From NCBI RefSeq assembly GCF_016863175.1, contig NZ_BOOJ01000018.1, forward strand, positions 62,001 through 126,000: a stretch of 64,000 nt of DNA. Reading direction: 5' to 3'. A program made the translations under genes and the position numbers. Below, piece after piece: positions 16,783-24,400 of the stretch. The stretch's first letter is position 1; the number at the start of each line of letters is the position of its first letter. This DNA comes from Paraplanobispora siamensis. Its GTDB lineage: Bacteria > Actinomycetota > Actinomycetes > Streptosporangiales > Streptosporangiaceae. The notes under the pieces were generated by a model, which made no database searches, was not told the DNA's origin, and saw nothing but the letters and a program-made list of their open reading frames with translations.

Positions 16783-17148
16783 ATGGTGGAGAAGAGCGGT
16801 CGTCCGGCCTACTTGCAGATCGTCGACGAGCTGAGCAAGCAGATCCGCGCCGGCTCACTCGCGCCCGGTACGGCGCTGCCCTCCATTGCGCAGCTCTGCC
16901 AGCGCTTCGACGTCTCCGCCAGTGTGGTCAAGGCCGCCATCAGCGTGCTCCGCACTCAGGGCCTGGTAGTAGGCCAGCAGGGCAAGGGCGTGTTCGTCAG
17001 TGAGACGCCCGCCGTACCCGCCGAGCCGCAGTCCTCCGGTGAGGCCGATGAGATCCTGGAGCAGCTGGCCCAGATGCGCCAGGGCCTCAAGGATCTTGGG
17101 GATCGGCTTGCGGCTCTTGAATCGGCAGTGTTCCCAGGGCGGAAGTGA
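16783..17148 (+). CDS. GntR-family transcriptional regulator (KorSA-like)
   Basis: This 121-residue regulator has an N-terminal winged helix (PAYLQIVDELSKQIRAGSLAPGTALPSIAQLCQRFDVSASVVKAAISVLRTQGLV, about 7-65) and a short C-terminal coiled-coil-like helix (ILEQLAQMRQGLKDLGDRLAALESAV). There is no ligand-binding domain, as in KorSA of pSAM2, which represses the element's replication and transfer activator. The start is preceded by GAGGAGAG. It is divergent from the transfer operon and is its probable repressor. Confidence 0.85.
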   Translation: MVEKSGRPAYLQIVDELSKQIRAGSLAPGTALPSIAQLCQRFDVSASVVKAAISVLRTQGLVVGQQGKGVFVSETPAVPAEPQSSGEADEILEQLAQMRQGLKDLGDRLAALESAVFPGRK

Positions 17149-17233
17149 TCTCGCCGATCCGGCATGCCAGCTCGTCCAGATCTTCCCTGATCGAGGCCAA
17201 TTCCCACATAAGCCGCTGTCTGTCCACTCTCAT
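17087..17233 (-). CDS. Possible 48-residue antisense small protein
   Basis: A minus-strand frame of 48 codons begins MRVDRQRLMWELASIREDLDEL and overlaps the 3' end of the GntR gene. It has a strong AGGAGAG ribosome site eight bases before the ATG. The first 30 residues form one amphipathic helix with heptad spacing and look like the coiled-coil tail of the opposite GntR protein. It could be a real small helical protein or chance. Confidence 0.35.
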   Translation of the reverse strand: MRVDRQRLMWELASIREDLDELACRIGEITSALGTLPIQEPQADPQDP

Positions 17234-17425
17234 GGTGATCTCTCCTGCTTTGCAGTTCATTCCGTCTTTCGGAATGGCTCAAGTTCACCGTGAGCTGGGG
17301 GTTTCCGGTATCACGCAGATCTAGCTAAGCTTCTTCAGTTCGTCTCAACGAGCGTTTACACGAGCGTTTTCACATGCACGACCCCACCGCGCACGACCCT
17401 CGAAGCGTGAAGGCGAAGGTATGCA

Positions 17426-18463
17426 ATGAAGACGACCCAGCGACCCGGCTGGACCCCTTCTCGTCTGCGCGAGCACCGCGAAGCCCACGGCCTGACCCTG
17501 GAAGCCGCAGGTGAACGGCTCCGTCAGGCGGCCGGCCGCCACGGGCTGAGCGTCCCGGCGGCCAACTTCCAGACCCTTTGGGGCCACGAACACGGATCGA
17601 TCTATCCGGGGCCGCATTACCGCCGTGCTTACTGCCTGCTTTACCAGGCCACCGAGCCAGAGCTTGGCTTCCGTCCCCCTTTGCCCGGTGAAATACGGAA
17701 GGCGGAAATTGTGATTTCTGATTTGCCTCCTCCCGCTGATCCCGCAGCCGACAACGCCGCCGCCCAGGTCATTGAGGAGGCGTTCACCAAGGTCTCCGTC
17801 GGCGGCATCGAGCCGGGCGACTCCCCGCAGGCACTCCTGCGCAACCGAGTGGTCGACGCCTGGAGACGCCGCCACGGCGGCGGCAGCCCCAAGCCCATCC
17901 TCGTCCTCGTCGGCGGATACGCCGGATCGGGCAAGACCGAGTTCGCCCGCTTCCTGTCCGACATCACCGGCTGGGCGTTCCTGGACAAGGACTCCCTGAC
18001 CCGGTGCATCGTCGAACGGCTGCTCGTCTCCCTCGGCGGCGACCCCCACGACCGCCACACCGACCTGTACCTCAAGGAGGTCCGGCCACTGGAGTACCGG
18101 TGCCTGATGGAGACCGCATGGGACAACCTCCACGTCGGCACCTCCACCATCCTGGCGGCGCCGTTCATCGCCGAACTGAAGGACGAGGCGTGGTTCGCCC
18201 GCCTGGAGAACCGGTGCACGGCCCGGGGGATCGACGTGGCCGCGATCTGGGTCCGGTGCGATGCCGAGTCCATGCGCGAGTACATCGAGTTCCGAGGAGC
18301 CTCACGGGATGTCTGGAAGCTGGACAACTGGCAACAGTACATCGATGGCCTGGCCGTCGATACCAGCCCATCCACCACCCACCTGACGATCGACAACCGG
18401 CTTGGCGCGGCCATCAGCCTTGCCGACCAGACCCGCGAAGCCCTCAAGCGGATCCTGTCGTGA
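17426..18463 (+). CDS. HTH-fused P-loop kinase (zeta-toxin/AAA_33 type)
   Basis: This 345-residue protein has an N-terminal XRE-like helix-turn-helix (about 8-75, SRLREHREAHGLTLEAAGERLR) and a C-terminal P-loop kinase domain (about 150-345). The P-loop is GGYAGSGKTEF (about residue 173), and an LDKD segment follows. The kinase part belongs to the AAA_33/zeta-like group, which phosphorylates small substrates or acts as toxin. The XRE-like part would let it bind DNA. The substrate is unknown. It overlaps the next gene by GTGA, so the two kinases are co-translated. Genes like this are frequent AICE cargo. Confidence 0.75.
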   Translation: MKTTQRPGWTPSRLREHREAHGLTLEAAGERLRQAAGRHGLSVPAANFQTLWGHEHGSIYPGPHYRRAYCLLYQATEPELGFRPPLPGEIRKAEIVISDLPPPADPAADNAAAQVIEEAFTKVSVGGIEPGDSPQALLRNRVVDAWRRRHGGGSPKPILVLVGGYAGSGKTEFARFLSDITGWAFLDKDSLTRCIVERLLVSLGGDPHDRHTDLYLKEVRPLEYRCLMETAWDNLHVGTSTILAAPFIAELKDEAWFARLENRCTARGIDVAAIWVRCDAESMREYIEFRGASRDVWKLDNWQQYIDGLAVDTSPSTTHLTIDNRLGAAISLADQTREALKRILS

Positions 18464-19053
18464 CCCCGCGCGGGATCGTGTTGTACGGCCCGCCCGCCAG
18501 CGGCAAGGACACCGTCACCGCCACCCTGCACCGGCTGGATGCGCGGTTCGTGCTGCTGCCCAAGCTCAAGGTCGGCACCGGCCGGTCGGACGGGTATGAG
18601 TTCGTGTCGGCCGAGCACCTGGAACGGCTGCGCAACGAGGGCCGTCTGCTGGCCGAGACCCACCGGTACGGCAACATCTACGCCATCGACCGCCAGGCGA
18701 TCGAGACCCGGCACGCCGCCGGCGCCGTACCGGTCGTGCACATGGGCAACGTCCCCGATCTGCGCCGGCTCATCGGCAGCGACCCGGACGGATGGTTGCG
18801 CGTGCTGCTGTGGGTGCCGCGCGAGACGACCGCGCAGCGATCGAGCGCCCGAGGGGACCCCGACACCGCCAGGCGTCTTGCCGCGTGGGATGAGACGCTC
18901 GCCGACCTGGAGGCCAACGCTGACGCCGGGTTCTTTCACCTGCGCCTCCACACCGACCACCTGAGCCCGTACGCGGCGGCCCGCGAGATCATGACAGCCT
19001 ACGATCGTCTACGGACGGCCGGATGTCCTCACGAGGAGGGATGCCCCCGCTGA
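18460..19053 (+). CDS. Guanylate-kinase-like P-loop protein
   Basis: This 197-residue protein starts with TPRGIVLYGPPASGKDTVTATLHRLD, a clean P-loop near residue 10. Then come a KVGTGRSDGYEFVS segment resembling the GMP-binding lid of guanylate kinases or PhnN-type kinases, and LLWVPRETTAQRSSARGD, a possible arginine-bearing lid. The GTG start overlaps the stop of the HTH-kinase gene. Its 3' end overlaps the converging small gene at 18989-19210 by 65 bp. The true substrate cannot be told from sequence alone. Confidence 0.72.
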   Translation: MTPRGIVLYGPPASGKDTVTATLHRLDARFVLLPKLKVGTGRSDGYEFVSAEHLERLRNEGRLLAETHRYGNIYAIDRQAIETRHAAGAVPVVHMGNVPDLRRLIGSDPDGWLRVLLWVPRETTAQRSSARGDPDTARRLAAWDETLADLEANADAGFFHLRLHTDHLSPYAAAREIMTAYDRLRTAGCPHEEGCPR

Positions 19054-19210
19054 GCCGGGCCGCCACCGGATGCGGGATCAGGTCGAGCCGCCACCAGGTC
19101 CCGCAGCTTCGGCACCGTGTCCCGTCCGGCAACGGGTGCTGATAGGTCCATTCGACGTCGTCATGTCCGCACGCGTTCGGAGCGTCGTCGAGGCCGGAAC
19201 AGCCGATCAT
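18989..19210 (-). CDS. Small putative zinc-ribbon protein
   Basis: This 73-residue protein carries paired cysteines in NACGHDDVEWTYQH and CRSCGTWW, a likely zinc ribbon. The ATG at 19210 overlaps the stop of the upstream gene (ATGA), which fixes the start. Its last 65 bp are antisense to the kinase gene. It belongs to a three-gene minus-strand string (19735 to 18989) of unknown function on the element. Confidence 0.65.
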   Translation of the reverse strand: MIGCSGLDDAPNACGHDDVEWTYQHPLPDGTRCRSCGTWWRLDLIPHPVAARLSGGIPPREDIRPSVDDRRLS

Positions 19211-19500
19211 CGTGCCTGCCCCAGCAGGATCCGTGTCCATAGCCGTTCGGCTTCTGGGGCACGCAGCCACGTGGTTTGGTGCTCGATCACGCCGTCTGAG
19301 CGATAGATGCGCCGGACGAACAGCAGGCCGCCCGCCTGGCACAGCTCATAGACGATCCGCTGGCACTCGCAGGTGTGATCGCGTACTCGAACCCGATCCG
19401 CCCGCGGAGCGCATTGCTGCCAGGCCAGCTGCTCATAGCCGATTTGAGGCGCGGACGGGTGGACGCCGTGATAGCTCTCGGCGAGGTGGCCCAGGTCCAC
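19207..19500 (-). CDS. AICE-associated hypothetical protein
   Basis: This 97-residue protein has no recognised domain. It contains CECQRIVYELCQAGGLLFVRRIYR, with closely spaced Cys, and a C-terminal helical WLRAPEAERLWTRILLGQAR. I prefer the GTG at 19500, which has a GAGGTGAGG site and follows the upstream stop by four bases. An ATG at 19542 would overlap the upstream gene by 38 bp. It is the middle gene of a coupled three-gene string. Confidence 0.6.
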   Translation of the reverse strand: MDLGHLAESYHGVHPSAPQIGYEQLAWQQCAPRADRVRVRDHTCECQRIVYELCQAGGLLFVRRIYRSDGVIEHQTTWLRAPEAERLWTRILLGQAR

Positions 19501-19504
19501 GACC

Positions 19505-19735
19505 TCACCTCGCGTGCTCGGGGAAGCGGGAAGCGATCTCATGCTGCCGCTGGAGTTCGGTCACCAGCGCGGCGGCATCGTCCCCGCTGACCGTCTGCGC
19601 CATCCCGGCGTCGATTTGCGTGTCGCTCAACGCTGTTCCACGCCGGGTGGCGTACCAGCTTCCCGGGCCGTCGTCGGTAGCGCCGCGCCAGATCACCCAG
19701 CCCGAGTAACAGGCTGCCAGCTCCTGAAGTGTCAT
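19505..19735 (-). CDS. AICE-associated small hypothetical protein
   Basis: This 76-residue frame begins MTLQELAACYSGWVIWRG and continues with WYATRRGTALSDTQIDAGMAQTVSGDDA. Similar short proteins with a WYATRRG-like segment are found near GntR genes in Streptomyces elements and are unnamed. It is divergent from the second GntR gene and shares that promoter region, with the palindrome at 19773-19784. Confidence 0.65.
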   Translation of the reverse strand: MTLQELAACYSGWVIWRGATDDGPGSWYATRRGTALSDTQIDAGMAQTVSGDDAAALVTELQRQHEIASRFPEHAR

Positions 19736-19772
19736 AAGCCCAGCCGATCAAGAGGGAGTCATCTCTCTATGA

Positions 19773-19784
19773 ATGTAGCTACAT
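19773..19784. promoter_or_regulatory. Perfect palindrome ATGTAGCTACAT, likely GntR operator
   Basis: A perfect 12-bp palindrome lies in the divergent promoter between 19735 and 19837. The half-site GCTACAT recurs at about 19818-19824 and a related TGTACGTGCA at 19789-19799. This clustering next to a GntR gene suggests autoregulation. Confidence 0.6.
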
Positions 19785-19836
19785 ACCAATGTACGTGCAA
19801 TCGAGAGTGCGTACAGTGCTACATAGCTTCGGTGCC

Positions 19837-20262
19837 ATGGCCATCGACCCCAGCGCCGACCGCCCGGTCTACAAGCAGCTCGCCGACCTGATCCGGGCAC
19901 GCATCGAAGAGGGGGAACTCCGCCCCGGGCAGAGACTCCCTGCGGAGAGCGACTACGTGGCGGAATTCGGCATCTCCCGCGACTCCGTCCGCAGAGCCAT
20001 GGCCGTACTCAGAGGAGAGGGGCTGATCGTGACCGAGCTACGCGGCTCACGAGTCCGCGACGCCGGCGAAGCCGTCACCGTCCAGGTAGCCCCCGGCGCG
20101 CAGGTCACCGCCCGCATGCCGACCGAGCCCGAACGCAAGCAACTCGGCGTCGCCGAAGGCGTCCCCATCCTCGTCATCACCGAGCCGGATGGAGAGACCC
20201 GCCTACTTCCCGCCGACCGGACGATCATCGAGACCGGCGCCAGGGGAGAGGACGAACGATAG
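19837..20262 (+). CDS. GntR-family transcriptional regulator
   Basis: This 141-residue protein has a typical GntR winged helix (PVYKQLADLIRARIEEGELRPGQRLPAESDYVAEFGISRDSVRRAMAVLRGEGLI, about 10-65) followed by a short C-terminal strand-rich domain (VQVAPGAQVTARMPTEPERKQLGVAEGVPILVI) resembling a truncated UTRA-type effector domain. The ATG at 19837 (MAIDPSADRP) gives the family's usual N terminus; the upstream in-frame ATG at 19789 lies inside the operator region. It probably controls itself and the divergent small genes. Confidence 0.85.
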   Translation: MAIDPSADRPVYKQLADLIRARIEEGELRPGQRLPAESDYVAEFGISRDSVRRAMAVLRGEGLIVTELRGSRVRDAGEAVTVQVAPGAQVTARMPTEPERKQLGVAEGVPILVITEPDGETRLLPADRTIIETGARGEDER

Positions 20263-20332
20263 GCGTCAGCGCCATCCTCATCGGCGAACCACCCATGCCT
20301 GTTGTGTCGGTCGGTGCTGAGAGCATGACGGG

Positions 20333-20917
20333 ATGATCACGATGCCTGACGATTACACCTGGCTCATCGAACGTGTGAACGGCGCCTGCCTCACCTACAT
20401 CCGCGGCCTGACCGCCGAAGAGGTGATAGTCCGGCGCGGTGGCCGCCCGGAAGAGTTCGTACCCATGCCCTTCTGGGAACTGGGCGCTGCCACCGACTCC
20501 GGCGTATCCCTCGGCGTGCTGGCCATCGGCGACTGGGTGTTCACCATCGAGCCCGGCCGGAACGGCCTCGCCGAAGAAGTGATCATGCCGATGTCGGCAG
20601 GTGCCCGCGTGGTCGCCCACAGCCATCTCGACATCAAGGCCCTCGACTACTTCTACTGGATCGAGGACGGTGAGCTCCAGTTCTGTTTCATCGCCCAGGA
20701 GGGTTACCTGCAACAGGTGCCGGACGAACTTACCGAGACCATGAACCTCATCGACTCCGCCTACCCTCCGCTCACCGACCCTCACGAAGGGCCGATGTTC
20801 CTGCTGGCCGAGCACCTCACCGGGATCAAGCTGACACCGCAACTGCTGGAGGAATCCATCTACTTGAGCGGAGTCGTCCCCGAACCTCAGTCCTGGGAGA
20901 AGCCCTGGCCGTGGTGA
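20333..20917 (+). CDS. DUF6461-type protein
   Basis: This 194-residue protein has the pattern of the DUF6461 family, widespread in actinomycetes: DDYTWLIERVNGACLTYIRGLTAEEVI near the start, VLAIGDWVFTIEPGRNGL in the middle and SHLDIKALDYFYWIEDGELQFCF later. It has no signal or membrane segment. Its function is unknown. It lies between the second GntR gene and the restriction enzyme. Confidence 0.75.
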   Translation: MITMPDDYTWLIERVNGACLTYIRGLTAEEVIVRRGGRPEEFVPMPFWELGAATDSGVSLGVLAIGDWVFTIEPGRNGLAEEVIMPMSAGARVVAHSHLDIKALDYFYWIEDGELQFCFIAQEGYLQQVPDELTETMNLIDSAYPPLTDPHEGPMFLLAEHLTGIKLTPQLLEESIYLSGVVPEPQSWEKPWPW

Positions 20918-21467
20918 ACCGGATCTAGCGGGAACAGCCTCAGCGGTAAAGATCATCAAAGCTCGCGAACTGCGGATGAGGACTTTCTCTACGTCTTCAA
21001 GGCGGTCCGCCTCTGGCGTCCCGCGACGCGCCGGTCGGCCAGCGTGCCCGGCTGCGGCTCTTCGGCCGGTCCGGGCCCGCGCCGCCCGCGCGCTGAGGAG
21101 CCTAGGAGATGTCACCAATGAAGGCCGTGACGATCGCTCACTTCGGTTCTCGTCATAGGTGGTCGGGGCGATCGGCTGCCGCGCCGCTTCCGTTGCTCGG
21201 GCCTGGCGGCCCTGCGCTCCGGGTCGGCTTGCCATCGAATAGCTCGGAAATCTCGCCGTAAGACATACCAGGACATAGCCCGTCGAGGCGACAAGGAAGC
21301 TTAAGGGATCTTGTGGGTTATGGGCTAAACATGATCGAAGATGCAATGGCGGGGAACTCTGGAGCCGTGGCCAGTGCCGTGTTGGACACCGTAGAGTTCC
21401 ATACTCCTGTGTGATTTTCCCGGCGCGCGGGATCGGGCGCCGTTGACTTTGATGGGAACGGGGCGCA
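20918..21467. other. Gene-free stretch upstream of the Type ISP gene
   Basis: These 550 bp show no convincing coding frame on either strand. The last 150 bp are AT-richer than the rest and should hold the promoter of the restriction-modification gene. I could not define -35 and -10 boxes with confidence. Confidence 0.4.
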
Positions 21468-24400
21468 GTGGCCACAACTACGACGGTGCACGACGTCATC
21501 GAGGCGATCCGTGACAGCTCTGATGTGAACCGTGACCGTGGCACGCGCTTTGAGGAGCTGATGGTTCAGTACCTCAGTGCCGACCCACAGTGGACCGAGC
21601 AGTTCAGCCGGGTCTGGATGTGGTCCGACTGGCCAGGGACTGCCCATGACAAGCGAGACACCGGCATTGACTTAGTCGCCCAAGACCGCGAGACCGGCGG
21701 GTTCTGCGCCATCCAGTGCAAGTTCTATGAGCCCCATCACACCGTCCGCAAGGAGGACATCGACTCTTTCTTCACCGCTTCAGGCAAGGGCGGTTTCACC
21801 CGGCGCCTGATCATTTCGACAACGGACAAGTGGAGCGTCCACGCCGAAGAGGCGTTGGACGATCAGCAGATCCCGGTCACCCGTATCGGCCTGGCCGACA
21901 TTGCCAACAGTCCGGTGGAATGGCGACTGCTCAAGACCCTTGAGCAGTTCGAAGCGGAGCTGACGCTGCGGGCGAAGAAGACACCGCGTAAGCACCAGCG
22001 CGAGGCCATCGACGACGTCTTCAGGGGCTTTGCCGAGCACGATCGCGGCAAGTTGATCATGGCTTGTGGTACCGGTAAGACATTCACCGCCCTGAAGATC
22101 GCAGAGCGGTTGCAGCAGGAACGCGCCCAGGCCGGAGCGGGAGAGCGGACTACCATCCTATTCCTTGTCCCCTCCATCGCGCTGCTCTCGCAGGCTCTGC
22201 GTGAGTGGTCATATGAAGCTGAGGTGACCTTGCGTGCCTTTGCGGTGTGCTCGGACACGAAGGCTGGCAAGCAGCACGCCATCGGCGATGACAAGGACAT
22301 GTCTACCCATGACCTGGCCCTGCCCGCTACCACCGACCCGGACCGCCTGATTCAGCAGATGGCCAGCGTGGAGGCAACGGCCGGGCTGACCGTGGTCTTC
22401 TCTACTTACCAGTCCATTGCAACGGTTGCGGCAGCACAGAAGAAGGGCCTACCCCGCTTCGACCTGATTCTCTGCGACGAGGCCCATCGAACCACTGGTG
22501 TCACCCTGGCCGGCCACGACGAGTCGGCGTTCAAGCGGGTCCATGACGATGGCTACCTTGGTGCGGACCGCCGCCTGTATATGACGGCGACTCCGCGTGT
22601 CTACAGTGAGGAGACCAAGACGGAGGCACGGAACGCGAAGGCGGACGTGGCCTCAATGGACAGCGAAGAAGCCTATGGTCCGGAGTTCCATCGTCTGGGG
22701 TTTGGCAAGGCGGTAGAGCATGGTCTGCTCACTGACTATAAGGTACTCATCCTCACGATCGATGAAGGTGTTGTCGCCAAGACCCTTCAGACGGGCTTGG
22801 CCGGTGGCGAGGCGGAACTGAACCTGGACGACGCGGCTAAGATCATCGGCTGCTGGAACGCACTGGCCAAACGCACCGGCACCTTTGCCGATGGTTCTGG
22901 GTTTGCCCAGGATGAAGCGCCCATGAAGCGTGCGGTAGCCTTCGCCCGCTCCATCGCTGACTCAAAAACGATCACAGCTCGCTTCAACGCGGTCGTCGAG
23001 GCGTATGACGACGCAGACGATGAGATCCTGCGTTGCGAGGTCGACCACGTCGACGGCACCTTCAACGCCCTGAAACGTAACCGGCTGCTGGACTGGCTAA
23101 AGCAGGACCCTGGTCCCGCCCATGCTCGAATCCTCTCCAACGCCCGCTGCCTGTCCGAAGGCGTCGACGTCCCGAGTCTGGACGCCGTACTCTTCCTCCA
23201 TCCCCGAAACTCCGTGGTCGACGTCGTCCAGTCTGTCGGCCGAGTGATGCGCCTGGCCCCTAGCAAAAACTACGGTTACATCATTCTGCCTGTCGCTGTC
23301 CCCGCGGGGATGTCACCGGAAAGGGCACTCGCCGACAACCAGCGCTTCAAGACGGTCTGGCAGGTTCTCCAGGCCCTACGCGCTCACGATGATCGCTTCA
23401 ACGCGACCGTCAACCAGATCGACCTGAACAAGAAGAAACCCGACAATAAGATCGGTATCGGTCATGTCGGCCCCGAGGATGAATCGATCGGAGATAAGGA
23501 CGGCTCCAGCACCGACGACAGCGCCGAGAAGGCCAAGGATAAGGAAGCTCAGAGCGCCCAACATATCCAGGAAGCGCTGTTCTCCATCAGCGATTGGCGA
23601 GAAGCGATCTATGCTCGCATCGTCGACAAGGTTGGTGAGCGCCACTACTGGGAGGACTGGGCTAAGGACATCGCCCAAATCGCCGAGCGCCATGTCACCC
23701 GCATCAAGGCCGCACTGGCGATCTCTGAAAAGAAGGCCGCCTTTGAAGAGTTCGTCGGTGAGCTACGCGCGAACCTGAACCCTCAGGTCAGCGAGGCCGC
23801 CGCCGTTGACATGCTTGCGCAGCACATCGTTACCAAGCCTGTCTTTGACGCCTTGTTCAAGGATTATGACTTCGCTGCGCACAATCCGGTCTCCAGAGCC
23901 ATGCAGCGGATGCTTGACATTCTCGACGACCAAGGCTTGGACGCTGAGGCAAGGACCCTTGAGGCGTTCTACCACTCAGTACGGGTCCGCGCCGAGGGCA
24001 TCGACAACCATGAGGGCCGGCAGCGCGTCATCATCGAGCTGTACGATAAGTTCTTCAAGACTGCCCTGCCAAAGACTGCTGACGCACTCGGCATTGTCTA
24101 CACCCCCATCGAGGTCGTCGACTTCATCATCCGCTCCGCGGACCAGGCCCTCGTCAAGCACTTCGGGCGCTCCCTATCCGATGAGGGCATCCAGATCATC
24201 GACCCCTTCGTCGGGACTGGCACATTTCCCGTACGCCTCCTCCAATCCGGCCTTATCAATTCCGAAGACATGCTGCGCAAGTACACGAAGGAACTGCACG
24301 CCAACGAGATTGTGCTCCTCGCGTACTACATCGCTGCCATCAACATCGAGGCTGCCTTCCACGATCTCGCCGGCGGCGACTACCAGCCTTTTGAGGGCAT

